A stretch of 64,000 nt of DNA from contig JAEUPB010000034.1 in assembly GCA_016789955.1 (NCBI GenBank), forward strand, positions 62,001 through 126,000, given 5' to 3'. Within the stretch, counting starts at the first letter, position 1, and each line of letters starts with the position of its first letter. Shown piece by piece: positions 18,953-27,097 of this stretch. This stretch comes from Rubrivivax sp. (lineage in GTDB: Bacteria; Pseudomonadota; Gammaproteobacteria; Burkholderiales; Burkholderiaceae_C). The notes below the pieces were generated by a model that was not told the DNA's origin, did not search any database, and saw only the letters and a list, made by a program, of their open reading frames with translations. Made by a program: the position numbers and the translations under genes.

Positions 18953-20668
18953 TCAACGCGTGGCGCGGGCGGCCGCTTCCTGCTCGGCCAGGTCCTTCTT
19001 CGACAGCTTGCCCACGGGGGTCTTGGGCAGGCTGTCGCGGATCTCGAGCTCGGTGATCATCTCGTGCTTGCCCAGCCGCGGCGCGAGAAAGGCCTTGAGT
19101 TCATCGAGCGTGACGGGCGCGGCGCTGGGCTTCAGCGCCACGAACGCCTTCGGCGACTGGCCGCGGTAGGCGTCGGGGATGCCGATCACGCAGGCCTCGG
19201 CCACCGACGGATGCTCGTAGATCGCCTCCTCGATGATGCGCGGGTAGACGTTGTAGCCGCCGCACAGCAGCATGTCCTTGGTGCGGTCGACGATGTAGAA
19301 GCAGCCGTCCTCGTCCATCCGCGCCACATCGCCGCTGCGGAAGTAGCCGTCGGGCGTGAACGCGGTGGCCTGCGCCCCGCCCGGGTTCCAGTAGCCCTTC
19401 ATCACGTTCGGGCCGGCGATGCACAGCTCGCCGGGCGCGCCTGCAGGCAGTTCGCGCATCGGGTCGTCGAGCGCGCGGATGGCCAGCCGCACGCCGGGGA
19501 TCGGCAGGCCGCACGAACCCGGCTTGCGCAGCCCGTGCACCGGCGTGAAGGTGCCGGCCGGCGAGGTCTCGGTCATGCCCCAGCCTTCGTTGAGCGGGCA
19601 GCCGGTGAGCGCCTGGAAGCGCTGCGCCACCTCCAGCGGCAGCGGCGCGCCGCCGGAGCCGCAGAACTTCAGCGAGCGCAGGTCCATGTTCGCAGCGCGC
19701 GGGTGGTTCAGCACCGCCGTGTACATCGTCGGCACGCCGGGGAAGGTGGTGATGCGGTGCGCCTGCAGGTCGTTCACGACGGCGTCGACGTCGAAGCGCG
19801 TGTGCAGCACCAGCTGCGCGCCCAGGCGAGCGCCCAGCAGCAGGCAGACGCTGAGCGCGTAGATGTGGAACAGCGGCAGCACGACCAGCGTGCGCTCCTG
19901 GCCTTCGACGAGCACCGGCGGGTCGCCGCGGGTCGTCTCCACGTACTGCTCGGTCACCGCGCGCAGGTTGGCGTGCGTGAGCATCGCGGCCTTCGGCAGG
20001 CCGGTGGTGCCGCCGGTGTACTGCAGCACCGCCAGTGCCTCGCGAGGGGCGGCGATGGGGTGCGGCACGAGCGGGGCGTCGCAGGCGGCCAGGGTCGCGA
20101 AGGGCACGTGGCGCGCGTCGGCCGGCACCTCCGCGAGCTGCCCGGCCTGAGCGAGTTGCGCGCGCACGGCGTCGGGTGCGGCGCTGTAGTCGCCCAGGCT
20201 GCCCACCACCAGCGTGCGCAGCCGCGTGGTGCCGAGCAGCCGCCCCATCTGCGGATACAGCGCCGCCAGGTCGAGCGTGACCAGCACGTCGGTGCGGCTG
20301 TCCTCGATCTTGTGCGCCAGCACGCGCTCGGCATCCAGCGGCGAGTAGTTCACCACCGTGCCGCCGGCCCGCAGCACCGCGAAGAAGGCGATCGGGTAGT
20401 GCGGCGTGTTCGGCAGGTACAGGCCCACGTGCACGCCGGGGCCGACGCCGAGTCGCTGCAGGCCGGCCGCGGTGCGCTCGACGAGCGCGCCGAAGGTGCG
20501 GTAGTCCAGCGTGCGGCCCATGAAGGTGAGGGCGGGGCGGTCGCCATGGCGGGCGACGGCATCGGTGAGGATCTCGTGCACCGGGCCGACGGGCGGGTCG
20601 ATGTCCCAGCGCACTCCCGGCGGGTAGTTCTTCAGCCAGGGCCGTTGCGCGGCGGTGAGGGCGCTCAT
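18953..20668 (-). CDS. Long-chain fatty acid-CoA ligase (AMP-forming)
   Basis: Activates a carboxylic acid, probably a fatty acid, to its CoA thioester with ATP through an acyl-adenylate. It has 571 residues. The P-loop LQYTGGTTGLPKAAMLTH, the GWGMTETSP adenylation motif, YFRSGDVARMDEDG, IVDRTKDM and the C-terminal catalytic Lys region PVGKLSKKDL are all present. GGAG precedes the ATG at 20668. It is the first gene of the four-gene lipid operon and divergent from the HAD nucleotidase over 122 bases, where an inverted repeat lies. It is expected to feed acyl-CoA to the WS/DGAT. Confidence 0.93.
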   Translation of the reverse strand: MSALTAAQRPWLKNYPPGVRWDIDPPVGPVHEILTDAVARHGDRPALTFMGRTLDYRTFGALVERTAAGLQRLGVGPGVHVGLYLPNTPHYPIAFFAVLRAGGTVVNYSPLDAERVLAHKIEDSRTDVLVTLDLAALYPQMGRLLGTTRLRTLVVGSLGDYSAAPDAVRAQLAQAGQLAEVPADARHVPFATLAACDAPLVPHPIAAPREALAVLQYTGGTTGLPKAAMLTHANLRAVTEQYVETTRGDPPVLVEGQERTLVVLPLFHIYALSVCLLLGARLGAQLVLHTRFDVDAVVNDLQAHRITTFPGVPTMYTAVLNHPRAANMDLRSLKFCGSGGAPLPLEVAQRFQALTGCPLNEGWGMTETSPAGTFTPVHGLRKPGSCGLPIPGVRLAIRALDDPMRELPAGAPGELCIAGPNVMKGYWNPGGAQATAFTPDGYFRSGDVARMDEDGCFYIVDRTKDMLLCGGYNVYPRIIEEAIYEHPSVAEACVIGIPDAYRGQSPKAFVALKPSAAPVTLDELKAFLAPRLGKHEMITELEIRDSLPKTPVGKLSKKDLAEQEAAARATR

Positions 20669-20741
20669 CCGGAGTCTCCACAGGGGCGCGGCTCGTCGCG
20701 GCCGCTGGGGCGTCGATGCTAGTGCGCGAGACGGTGCGGCA

Positions 20742-20759
20742 CTGTCCTGTTTCGGACAG
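20742..20759. promoter_or_regulatory. Inverted repeat in the lipid operon/HAD divergent region (candidate operator)
   Basis: CTGTCC (20742-20747) and GGACAG (20754-20759) form a perfect 6-base inverted repeat with a 6-base spacer. It lies 74 bases upstream of the acyl-CoA ligase start and 32 before the HAD gene. It looks like a dimeric repressor site; the operon itself encodes no regulator. Confidence 0.45.
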
Positions 20760-20775
20760 CGCCCGGCGGGGCCAC

Positions 20776-20781
20776 TAGACT
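20776..20781 (+). promoter_or_regulatory. Candidate -10 box placing the HAD gene start near the transcript 5' end
   Basis: TAGACT ends 9 bases before the ATG at 20791 and no Shine-Dalgarno is present, so the message may be leaderless or nearly so. Confidence 0.4.
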
Positions 20782-20790
20782 GCCGCCCTG

Positions 20791-21477
20791 ATGTCCACGA
20801 TCTGGCTGTTCGACCTCGACAACACGCTTCACGACGCCTCGCACGCGGCGCTGCCGGAAGTCAGCGCCGCGATGGGCGCCTACATCCAGCGCGAACTCGG
20901 CCTGACGCAGGCCGAATCCGATGCGCTGCGGCGCGACTACTGGCAGCGCTACGGCGCCACGCTGCTGGGCCTGGTGCGCCACCACGGCGTGCACGCCGGG
21001 CACTTCCTGGACGAGACGCACCGGCTGCCGCGGCTGGAGCACGACGTGCGCGGCCACGCCCACGACCTGCATGCGCTGCGTGCGCTGCCCGGGCGCAAGG
21101 TGCTGCTGACCAACGCGCCGCGCGTCTACGTGCGGCGGGTGCTGCGCGTGCTGGGACTGGCGCGCTTCTTCGACCAGGTCATCACGGTGGAGGACATGTG
21201 CATGTTCGGCCACCTGCGGCCCAAGCCCGACGCGCGGCTGTTCCGCCACCTGGCGGCGCGCCTGAAGGTGCACCCGCGCCGCTGCGTGCTGGTGGAGGAC
21301 GCGCTGGAGAACACCCGCGGCGCCCGCCGTGCCGGCATGCGCACCGTGTGGATGCAGCGCTGGACGCGCACCGCCACCTGGGGTGCGGCGGCATTGCAGC
21401 GCGTGTCGATGCGGCCGCCGCACGTGGATCACCGGGTCACGCGGCTGCATCCGTTGCGCCGCCTGGCGGGACGGTGA
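20791..21477 (+). CDS. HAD-family pyrimidine 5'-nucleotidase
   Basis: A 228-residue haloacid-dehalogenase phosphatase of the pyrimidine 5'-nucleotidase (Sdt1-like) subfamily. Motif I is FDLDNTLHD, with the nucleophile and acid/base aspartates. Motif II is LLTNAPRVYVRRVL; motif III/IV includes KPDARLFRHLA and CVLVEDALENTRGARRAG. The subfamily dephosphorylates UMP/CMP-like nucleotides. It sits directly upstream of slmA, as in other Burkholderiales where argB is also adjacent; here argB is 5.8 kb away. The C-terminus is Arg-rich and slightly longer than usual. Confidence 0.9.
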   Translation: MSTIWLFDLDNTLHDASHAALPEVSAAMGAYIQRELGLTQAESDALRRDYWQRYGATLLGLVRHHGVHAGHFLDETHRLPRLEHDVRGHAHDLHALRALPGRKVLLTNAPRVYVRRVLRVLGLARFFDQVITVEDMCMFGHLRPKPDARLFRHLAARLKVHPRRCVLVEDALENTRGARRAGMRTVWMQRWTRTATWGAAALQRVSMRPPHVDHRVTRLHPLRRLAGR

Positions 21478-21570
21478 TGTCAGTGTTTACCTGCACGCAG
21501 ACCCGCATGGTTGCCGTGCCAGAATGAATCGAACCGTTCTTCGCACGAGCCCGCCAAGGTGCCCGCTGCC

Positions 21571-22203
21571 ATGTCCGAGACCCCTGCAGAATCTGCCGGC
21601 AGCGAATCCGAACCGAAGAAGCGCAAGCGGCCTCGCCCCGGCGAGCGGCGCGAGCAGATCCTTCAGGTGCTGGCCGGCATGCTCGAGCAGCCCGGCGCGG
21701 AACGCATCACCACCGCAGCGCTGGCGGCTCGGCTGGAAGTGAGCGAGGCAGCGCTGTACCGGCACTTCGCCAGCAAGGCGCAGATGTTCGAGGGCTTGAT
21801 CGAGTTCATCGAGTCGAGCGCCTTCACGCTGATCAACCAGATCGCCGAGCGCGAGCCGTCGGGCAGTGCGCAGGCGCAGCGCATCGTGCTGCTGCTGCTG
21901 CAGTTCGGCGAGAAGAACCCGGGCATGACGCGCGTCATGGTCGGCGACGCGCTGGTCTTCGAGCACGAGCGCCTCACCGCGCGCATGAACCAGTTCTTCG
22001 ACCGCGTGGAGTCGCAACTGCGCCAGAGCCTGCGTCTCGCGGCCGAAGCCGCGGGCTCGGCCACGCCGACGGTGGACGCGCAGGCGCTGGCCTCGGCGCT
22101 CACGTCGCTGGTGGTCGGCCGGCTGCAGCGCTACGCGCGCTCGGGCTTCAAGCGTCCGCCCACCGAGCAGATCGAGCTGCCGCTGCAGCGGTTGAGCGCT
22201 TGA
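21571..22203 (+). CDS. slmA: Nucleoid occlusion factor SlmA (TetR family)
   Basis: A 210-residue TetR-like protein that binds SlmA-binding sites on the chromosome and inhibits FtsZ ring formation over the nucleoid. The Lys/Arg-rich start (EPKKRKRPRPGERREQILQ) leads into the helix-turn-helix (ITTAALAARLEVSEAALYRHFASKAQMFEGLIEFIESS), which matches SlmA closely. The ATG at 21571 was chosen because the family begins there; an in-frame ATG at 21511 would add 20 unlikely residues. It lies 93 bases after the HAD gene and 64 before pdeM. Confidence 0.93.
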   Translation: MSETPAESAGSESEPKKRKRPRPGERREQILQVLAGMLEQPGAERITTAALAARLEVSEAALYRHFASKAQMFEGLIEFIESSAFTLINQIAEREPSGSAQAQRIVLLLLQFGEKNPGMTRVMVGDALVFEHERLTARMNQFFDRVESQLRQSLRLAAEAAGSATPTVDAQALASALTSLVVGRLQRYARSGFKRPPTEQIELPLQRLSA

Positions 22204-22267
22204 CATCGGCGCTGGCACCGCGCCGCGCCTGGGCGCGGGCTGCGGTCTCTCCGTACCTCTGCTGCCG

Positions 22268-22927
22268 ATGAGTGCCGAACTGAGTGCCGGCGGCACGCGC
22301 TTCGTGCTGCTGCCGCAGCGCGCCGCATGGCTGCCCGAGCACGGCACGCTGCTGGTGGCCGACGTGCACATCGGCAAGGCCGCCACCTTCCGCCGGCTGG
22401 GCGTGCCGGTGCCGCAGGGCACGACGAGCGACGCCGTCGAACGGCTCGGCGGGCTGGTAAAGGCCACGGGTGCGGACCACCTCATCGTGCTCGGCGACCT
22501 GCTGCACGGCCGGCTGGGCCGCGCGGCGGCCACGCTGGAGCGCTTTGCCCGCTGGCGCGAGGCTCACGCCGCGCTGCGCGTGACGCTGGTGCGCGGCAAC
22601 CACGACGACCGCTCCGGCGACCCGCCGCCGGACTGGCGCGTGGACGTGCTCGACGGCCCGCTGCGCCTCGGCGGCCTGGCGCTGGTGCACGACCCGCAGC
22701 CCGTGCCCGGCGCCTACGCGGTGGGCGGCCACGTGCACCCGTGCGCGTGGATCGGCCGCGGCCACGACCGGCTGCGGCTGCCCTGCTTCCACTTCGGCGC
22801 CGAGGTGGCGGTGCTGCCGGCGTTCGGCGACTTCACCGGCATGCACGCGCTGCCGCAGGCCGAGGGCGACCGGGTCTACGTGGTGGCCGCCGACCAGGTG
22901 CGCCGGGTGGCGCCCGCGGGGCGCTGA
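22268..22927 (+). CDS. pdeM: PdeM-type metallophosphoesterase (ligase-associated DNA damage response family)
   Basis: A 219-residue calcineurin-like phosphoesterase. The five metal motifs are visible in order: VADVHIGKAATF, VLGDLLHGRLG, RGNHDDR, LALVHDPQ and GGHVHPCAW. This pattern fits the PdeM family, usually linked to LigD-like ligase and Lhr-type helicase genes in DNA repair. Neither partner is nearby, so the repair role rests on family alone. It is followed 13 bases later by the DUF815 ATPase gene. Confidence 0.88.
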   Translation: MSAELSAGGTRFVLLPQRAAWLPEHGTLLVADVHIGKAATFRRLGVPVPQGTTSDAVERLGGLVKATGADHLIVLGDLLHGRLGRAAATLERFARWREAHAALRVTLVRGNHDDRSGDPPPDWRVDVLDGPLRLGGLALVHDPQPVPGAYAVGGHVHPCAWIGRGHDRLRLPCFHFGAEVAVLPAFGDFTGMHALPQAEGDRVYVVAADQVRRVAPAGR

Positions 22928-22928
22928 C

Positions 22929-22934
22929 TACACT
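22929..22934 (+). promoter_or_regulatory. Candidate -10 box, leaderless DUF815 transcript
   Basis: TACACT ends 6 bases before the ATG at 22941; transcription would start at or beside the ATG. No Shine-Dalgarno is visible. Confidence 0.45.
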
Positions 22935-22940
22935 CGCCGC

Positions 22941-23819
22941 ATGTCCGAGATCGCTTCCGTCGCGCGCCTCGTCGAGCGCGCCGATGCCTTGCTCGCGCGG
23001 CTCGAAGCCGTGCTGCCGCAGCCGCCGCAGCCGCCCGCCTGGGCCGCCTCCATCGCCTACCGCTACCGCAAGCGCGGCACCATCGCGCGGCTCGAGCCGG
23101 TGCGGCACGTGGCGTCGATCCGCCTGGAGGACCTGAAGGAGGTCGACGCGCAGAAGGAACGCCTGGTGCGCAACACCGAGCAGTTCGTCTCGGGCCGGCG
23201 CGCCAACAACGTGCTGCTCACCGGCGCACGCGGCACCGGCAAGAGCTCGCTGATCAAGGCCTGCCTGAACGCGTACGCACCGCGCGGCCTGCGGCTGATC
23301 GAGGTCGACAAGGCCGACCTCGTCGAGCTGCCGGACCTGATCGACCTCGTCTCGGGCCGCCCCGAGCGCTTCATCGTCTACTGCGACGACCTCAGCTTCG
23401 ACGAAGGCGAGCCCGGCTACAAGGCGCTGAAGAGCGTGCTGGACGGTTCCGTGGCCGAGACGGTCGAGAACCTGCTGATCTACGCCACCAGCAACCGCCG
23501 ACACCTGCTCCCCGAGTACATGAAGGAGAACCTTACGTACCAGCACACCGAGGACGGCGAGGTGCATCCCGGCGAGGTGGTCGAGGAGAAGATCTCGCTG
23601 TCCGAGCGCTTCGGGCTGTGGCTGTCGTTCTACCCGTTCACGCAGGCCGAGTACCTGGCGATCGTGGCGCAGTGGCTGCGCGCGTTCGACGTGTCCGAGG
23701 CGGCCGTGCAGGCGGCGCGCCCGGAGGCGCTGGTGTGGGCGCTGGAGCGCGGTTCGCGCTCGGGCCGCGTGGCGCAGCAGTTCGCGCGCGACTACGCCGG
23801 GCGCAACGGCGGTGGCTGA
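22941..23819 (+). CDS. DUF815-family AAA ATPase
   Basis: A 292-residue ATP-binding protein of the DUF815 family. The Walker A is LLTGARGTGKSSLIKA (about 91-106) and Walker B is RFIVYCDDLSFDEG; YATSNRRHLLPEYM is the sensor-like region. The family is widely conserved and its role is unsettled. The GTG start of the next gene lies inside its last codons. In Burkholderiales this gene and mutT usually follow secA and argJ; here they precede hisI, 15 kb from secA. Confidence 0.9.
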   Translation: MSEIASVARLVERADALLARLEAVLPQPPQPPAWAASIAYRYRKRGTIARLEPVRHVASIRLEDLKEVDAQKERLVRNTEQFVSGRRANNVLLTGARGTGKSSLIKACLNAYAPRGLRLIEVDKADLVELPDLIDLVSGRPERFIVYCDDLSFDEGEPGYKALKSVLDGSVAETVENLLIYATSNRRHLLPEYMKENLTYQHTEDGEVHPGEVVEEKISLSERFGLWLSFYPFTQAEYLAIVAQWLRAFDVSEAAVQAARPEALVWALERGSRSGRVAQQFARDYAGRNGGG

Positions 23820-24255
23820 GGCGGCGCCGGCCGGGACGCCGCGCCGTCCGGTGGATGTCGCGGTGGGCGTGCTGATCGCCCCCGACGGCCGATTCCTGCT
23901 CACGTCGCGGCCCGAGGGCAAGGTCTACGCCGGCTACTGGGAGTTCCCCGGCGGCAAGGTCGAGGCCGGCGAGACCGTTGAAGCGGCGCTGGCGCGCGAA
24001 CTGCACGAAGAGCTCGGCATCACGATCGGCCCGGGCGTGCCCTGGCAGGTGGAGATCGTCGACTATCCGCACGCCCTGGTGCGGCTGCACTTCCTGAAGG
24101 TGCACTCCTGGAGCGGCGAGTTCCAGATGCGCGAGGGCCAGCAGATGGCCTGGCAGACCCTGCCCGTGGAGGTGACGCCGGTGCTGCCCGGCACGGTGCC
24201 GGTGCTGCGCTGGTTCGCCGACGAGCGCGGGCATGCGGGGCCGACCCATCGCTAA
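23812..24255 (+). CDS. mutT: NUDIX hydrolase, MutT-like
   Basis: A 147-residue NUDIX pyrophosphohydrolase; MutT cleans 8-oxo-dGTP from the nucleotide pool. The NUDIX box is complete: [24 protein letters not shown]. The N-terminal [20 protein letters not shown] and YWEFPGGK are typical of MutT. The start is a GTG at 23812 overlapping the end of the DUF815 gene by 8 bases, so translation is probably coupled. It ends 10 bases before hisI. Confidence 0.9.
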   Translation: MAEAAPAGTPRRPVDVAVGVLIAPDGRFLLTSRPEGKVYAGYWEFPGGKVEAGETVEAALARELHEELGITIGPGVPWQVEIVDYPHALVRLHFLKVHSWSGEFQMREGQQMAWQTLPVEVTPVLPGTVPVLRWFADERGHAGPTHR

Positions 24256-24258
24256 ACT
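24253..24258 (+). promoter_or_regulatory. Candidate -10 box, leaderless hisI transcript
   Basis: TAAACT ends 7 bases before the hisI ATG and overlaps the mutT stop region; no Shine-Dalgarno is visible. Confidence 0.45.
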
Positions 24259-24265
24259 CCCCGCC

Positions 24266-24655
24266 ATGGACTGGCTCGACGAGGTGAAGTGGGATGCGTC
24301 CGGCCTGGTGCCGGCGATCGCCCAGGAGCGCGGCAGCAGGGACGTGCTGATGGTGGCCTGGATGAACCGCGAGGCGCTCGAGACCACCCGGCGCACCGGC
24401 CACGCCGTCTACTGGAGCCGCTCGCGCGGCAAGCTCTGGCACAAGGGCGAGGAGAGCGGGCATGTGCAGCAGGTGCACGACATCCGGCTCGACTGCGATG
24501 GCGACGTGGTGCTGCTGGAAGTGACGCAGCTCGGCCACGAACCCGGCATCGCCTGCCACACGGGCCGGCACCGCTGTTTCTTCCGGCGGCTGGACGGCAC
24601 CGCGTGGGAGACCACCGACGCGGTGCTGCGCGACCCCGCCACGATCTACCGATGA
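24266..24655 (+). CDS. hisI: Phosphoribosyl-AMP cyclohydrolase
   Basis: Opens the purine ring of phosphoribosyl-AMP in histidine synthesis (third step). It has 129 residues with the [30 protein letters not shown] and [12 protein letters not shown] motifs and the Zn-binding [16 protein letters not shown] cysteines. The ATG at 24266 ([10 protein letters not shown]) is the family start. Its stop overlaps the hisE ATG as ATGA. It is split from hisF, which is normally just upstream; here mutT occupies that place. Confidence 0.95.
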   Translation: MDWLDEVKWDASGLVPAIAQERGSRDVLMVAWMNREALETTRRTGHAVYWSRSRGKLWHKGEESGHVQQVHDIRLDCDGDVVLLEVTQLGHEPGIACHTGRHRCFFRRLDGTAWETTDAVLRDPATIYR

Positions 24656-25050
24656 GCGCCGGCAACGACACGCTGGCGCGGCTGGCCGCGGTGATCGCGT
24701 CGCGCCGCGGCGGCGACCCCGACAAGAGCTACGTCGCGCGCCTCTTCGCCAAGGGCGACGACGCGATCCTGAAGAAGATCGGCGAGGAAGCCACCGAGGT
24801 CGTGATGGCCGCCAAGGACCGCGACCGCGCCAAGCTCGTCGCCGAGGTCGCCGACCTGTGGTTCCACTCGATGATCGCGCTGGCCGCGCACGGCGCCGCG
24901 CCGGCCGACGTGCTGGCCGAGCTCGAGCGCCGCGAAGGGCTCTCGGGCCTGGAGGAGTTCGCGCTGCGCAAGGTGCGCGAGCGCGAAGGCTCCGAAGGCA
25001 TGGCCGCCGGCGCGCCCGCGGCACCGCCGGCCGACCGATCGACACCCTGA
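24652..25050 (+). CDS. hisE: Phosphoribosyl-ATP diphosphatase
   Basis: Hydrolyses phosphoribosyl-ATP to phosphoribosyl-AMP, the second histidine-pathway step. It has 132 residues. The all-alpha MazG-like fold is shown by [31 protein letters not shown] and [15 protein letters not shown], which carry the metal-binding Glu/Asp residues. The last ~20 residues are an Ala/Pro-rich tail. It overlaps hisI by 4 bases and is followed 18 bases later by the HIT gene. Confidence 0.95.
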   Translation: MSAGNDTLARLAAVIASRRGGDPDKSYVARLFAKGDDAILKKIGEEATEVVMAAKDRDRAKLVAEVADLWFHSMIALAAHGAAPADVLAELERREGLSGLEEFALRKVREREGSEGMAAGAPAAPPADRSTP

Positions 25051-25068
25051 CGCACTGGACATGCACGC

Positions 25069-25416
25069 ATGAGCGCCGACCCGAACTGCATCTTCTGCAA
25101 GATCGTCGCGGGGCAGATCCCGTCGAAGAAGGTCCACGAGGACGAGGAACTTCTGGCCTTCCACGACATCCATCCGTGGGCGCCGGTGCATGTGCTGGTC
25201 ATCCCCAAGCTGCACATCGCCACGCACGCCGACGTGGGGCCGGAGCACGAGGGATTGCTCGGCCGCATGCTGCTGCTGGCACCGAAGCTGATGCGGGACC
25301 TCGGCGTCACCAACGGGTTCCGCACCGTCATCAACACCGGCCGCGACGGCGGGCAGGAGGTCTATCACCTGCACATGCACGTCATGGGCGGGCCCCGGCC
25401 CTGGGTCAAGGGGTGA
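25069..25416 (+). CDS. hinT: HIT-family nucleotide hydrolase, HinT-like
   Basis: A 115-residue purine nucleoside phosphoramidase-type protein. CIFCKIVAGQIPSKKV is the typical start, and the histidine triad is HLHMHVMGG near the C-terminus. It sits between hisE and tatA, an arrangement that is common in betaproteobacteria. Confidence 0.94.
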   Translation: MSADPNCIFCKIVAGQIPSKKVHEDEELLAFHDIHPWAPVHVLVIPKLHIATHADVGPEHEGLLGRMLLLAPKLMRDLGVTNGFRTVINTGRDGGQEVYHLHMHVMGGPRPWVKG

Positions 25417-25441
25417 TTCCGAAGGGCATGGCCCCGTCACC

Positions 25442-25447
25442 TAAAAT
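25442..25447 (+). promoter_or_regulatory. Candidate -10 box of tatABC
   Basis: TAAAAT lies 29 bases before the tatA ATG, which itself has a CGGAG ribosome-binding site. No clear -35 is visible. Confidence 0.45.
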
Positions 25448-25476
25448 CGCGGGCTGACTTTTTCCGGAGAACCGAC

Positions 25477-25716
25477 ATGGGTTCTTTCAGTATCTGGCAT
25501 TGGTTGATCGTGCTGCTGGTCGTCGTGCTGATCTTCGGCACGAAGAAGCTCAAGAACATCGGCACCGACCTCGGTTCCGCCGTGAAGGGTTTCAAGGAAG
25601 GCGTGAAGAGCGGGAACGACCCGCCCGCCGAACCCGCCCCGACCTCGCAGCAGGTCACGCAGCAGGCGCGCAACGACGCCAACACGGTGGACGTCGAGGC
25701 GAAGACGAAGAGCTGA
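25477..25716 (+). CDS. tatA: Sec-independent translocase subunit TatA
   Basis: A 79-residue pore-forming subunit of the twin-arginine translocase. The N-terminal helix ([21 protein letters not shown]) is followed by the amphipathic helix [17 protein letters not shown] and a polar tail. It starts the tatABC operon; tatB follows after 55 bases. Confidence 0.96.
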   Translation: MGSFSIWHWLIVLLVVVLIFGTKKLKNIGTDLGSAVKGFKEGVKSGNDPPAEPAPTSQQVTQQARNDANTVDVEAKTKS

Positions 25717-25771
25717 TGAACTTCGGGCCGCGCGGTTCCGTGCGTCGTCATCGCGCGACGGCCCTGACCTC

Positions 25772-26275
25772 ATGATCGACTTCGGGTTCGACAAGCTCGC
25801 ACTCATCGGCACGGTGGCGTTGATCGTCATCGGCCCGGAGAAGCTGCCGCGCGTCGCCCGCACGGTGGGGCACCTGCTCGGCAAGGCCCAGCGCTACGTG
25901 GCCGACGTGAAGGCCGAGGTCAACCGCTCGATCGAGCTCGACGAGCTGAAGAAGATGAAGACGCAGTTCGAGGACGCCGCGCGCGACGTGCAGAGCGAGG
26001 TGCAGAAGACCGCGCAAGGCCTCGAGAGCGAGTGGCAGAGCGCCACCTCGAGCTTCGACAGCCTGGGGCACACGTCGTCTTCCTCCGCTTACGACTCGCC
26101 CGCCGCCGATCCGCTGCCTCTGCCGCCGCCCACCTACCGCCACCCGAAGAAGAACTGGCGCCTGAAGCGCGGCGCCACGCCGCAGTGGTACAAGCAGCGC
26201 CACGGGGTGCGCGCCAAGGCGCTCTCGGGCGCGGCGCGCGTGGCGCGGTACCGGCCGCCGGGCCTGATCCGATGA
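25772..26275 (+). CDS. tatB: Sec-independent translocase subunit TatB
   Basis: A 167-residue subunit that forms the substrate receptor with Tat[27 protein letters not shown] is the diagnostic N-terminal membrane helix with the conserved Glu and Pro, followed by amphipathic and coiled helices (about 25-90) and a Ser/Pro/Arg-rich tail. Its stop overlaps the tatC ATG as ATGA. Confidence 0.95.
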   Translation: MIDFGFDKLALIGTVALIVIGPEKLPRVARTVGHLLGKAQRYVADVKAEVNRSIELDELKKMKTQFEDAARDVQSEVQKTAQGLESEWQSATSSFDSLGHTSSSSAYDSPAADPLPLPPPTYRHPKKNWRLKRGATPQWYKQRHGVRAKALSGAARVARYRPPGLIR

Positions 26276-27063
26276 CCGAACCCGAGAAGGACGAACTCGC
26301 CGGCACCGAAGCCCCGTTCGTCTCGCACCTCGTCGAACTGCGCGACCGGCTGATCCGGGCGCTGATCGCCATCATCGTCGGCTTCGGGCTGCTGTGCATC
26401 TGGCCGGGCACCGGCGGGCTGTACGACCTTCTCGCCGCGCCGATGACGGCGAACCTGCCGGCAGGCACCAAGCTGATCGCAACCAACGTCTTCTCGCCGT
26501 TCCTGGTGCCGCTGAAGATGACGCTGATGGCGGGCTTCCTGCTGGTGCTGCCCTATGTGCTGTACCAGGTGTGGGCCTTCGTGGCGCCGGGCCTGTACTC
26601 GCACGAGAAGCGCATGGTGCTGCCGCTGGTGGTCTCCAGCACCATCCTGTTCTTCGTCGGCGTGGGGTTCTGCTACGGCATCGTGATCCCCGGCCTCACG
26701 CGCTTCATCGTCGCGATGACGCCGGCCTCGGTGAACGCGGCGCCCGACATCGAGCAGTACTTCGGCACCGTGCTCACGCTGTTCCTCGTGTTCGGCATCG
26801 CCTTCGAGGTGCCCATCGCGGTGGTGGTGCTGGCCCGCATCGGCATCGTGTCGATCGAACAGCTCAAGGCCTGGCGCGGCTACTTCGTGGTCGGCAGCTT
26901 CATCGTCGCCGCGATCGTCACGCCGCCTGACGTGATCTCGCAGCTGGCGCTGGCCATCCCGATGATCATCCTCTACGAGGCCGGCATCATCGCGGCGCGC
27001 ATCTTCATCCGCAACACGCAGTCGCCGGAAGCCGCTGCGGAGGAGAACAAGCCCGCGGCGTGA
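26272..27063 (+). CDS. tatC: Sec-independent translocase subunit TatC
   Basis: A 263-residue six-helix membrane protein that recognises the twin-arginine signal. [18 protein letters not shown] is the conserved cytoplasmic start, and [17 protein letters not shown] plus FGIAFEVPI (with the key Glu) are present. The ATG at 26272 overlaps tatB by 4 bases. It is convergent with the DegQ-like protease gene 34 bases later. The Rieske protein (petA) is a likely substrate. Confidence 0.97.
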   Translation: MTEPEKDELAGTEAPFVSHLVELRDRLIRALIAIIVGFGLLCIWPGTGGLYDLLAAPMTANLPAGTKLIATNVFSPFLVPLKMTLMAGFLLVLPYVLYQVWAFVAPGLYSHEKRMVLPLVVSSTILFFVGVGFCYGIVIPGLTRFIVAMTPASVNAAPDIEQYFGTVLTLFLVFGIAFEVPIAVVVLARIGIVSIEQLKAWRGYFVVGSFIVAAIVTPPDVISQLALAIPMIILYEAGIIAARIFIRNTQSPEAAAEENKPAA

Positions 27064-27097
27064 AGCGGTGGTCGCGCCGCAGGGCGCGGCTGCCCGT

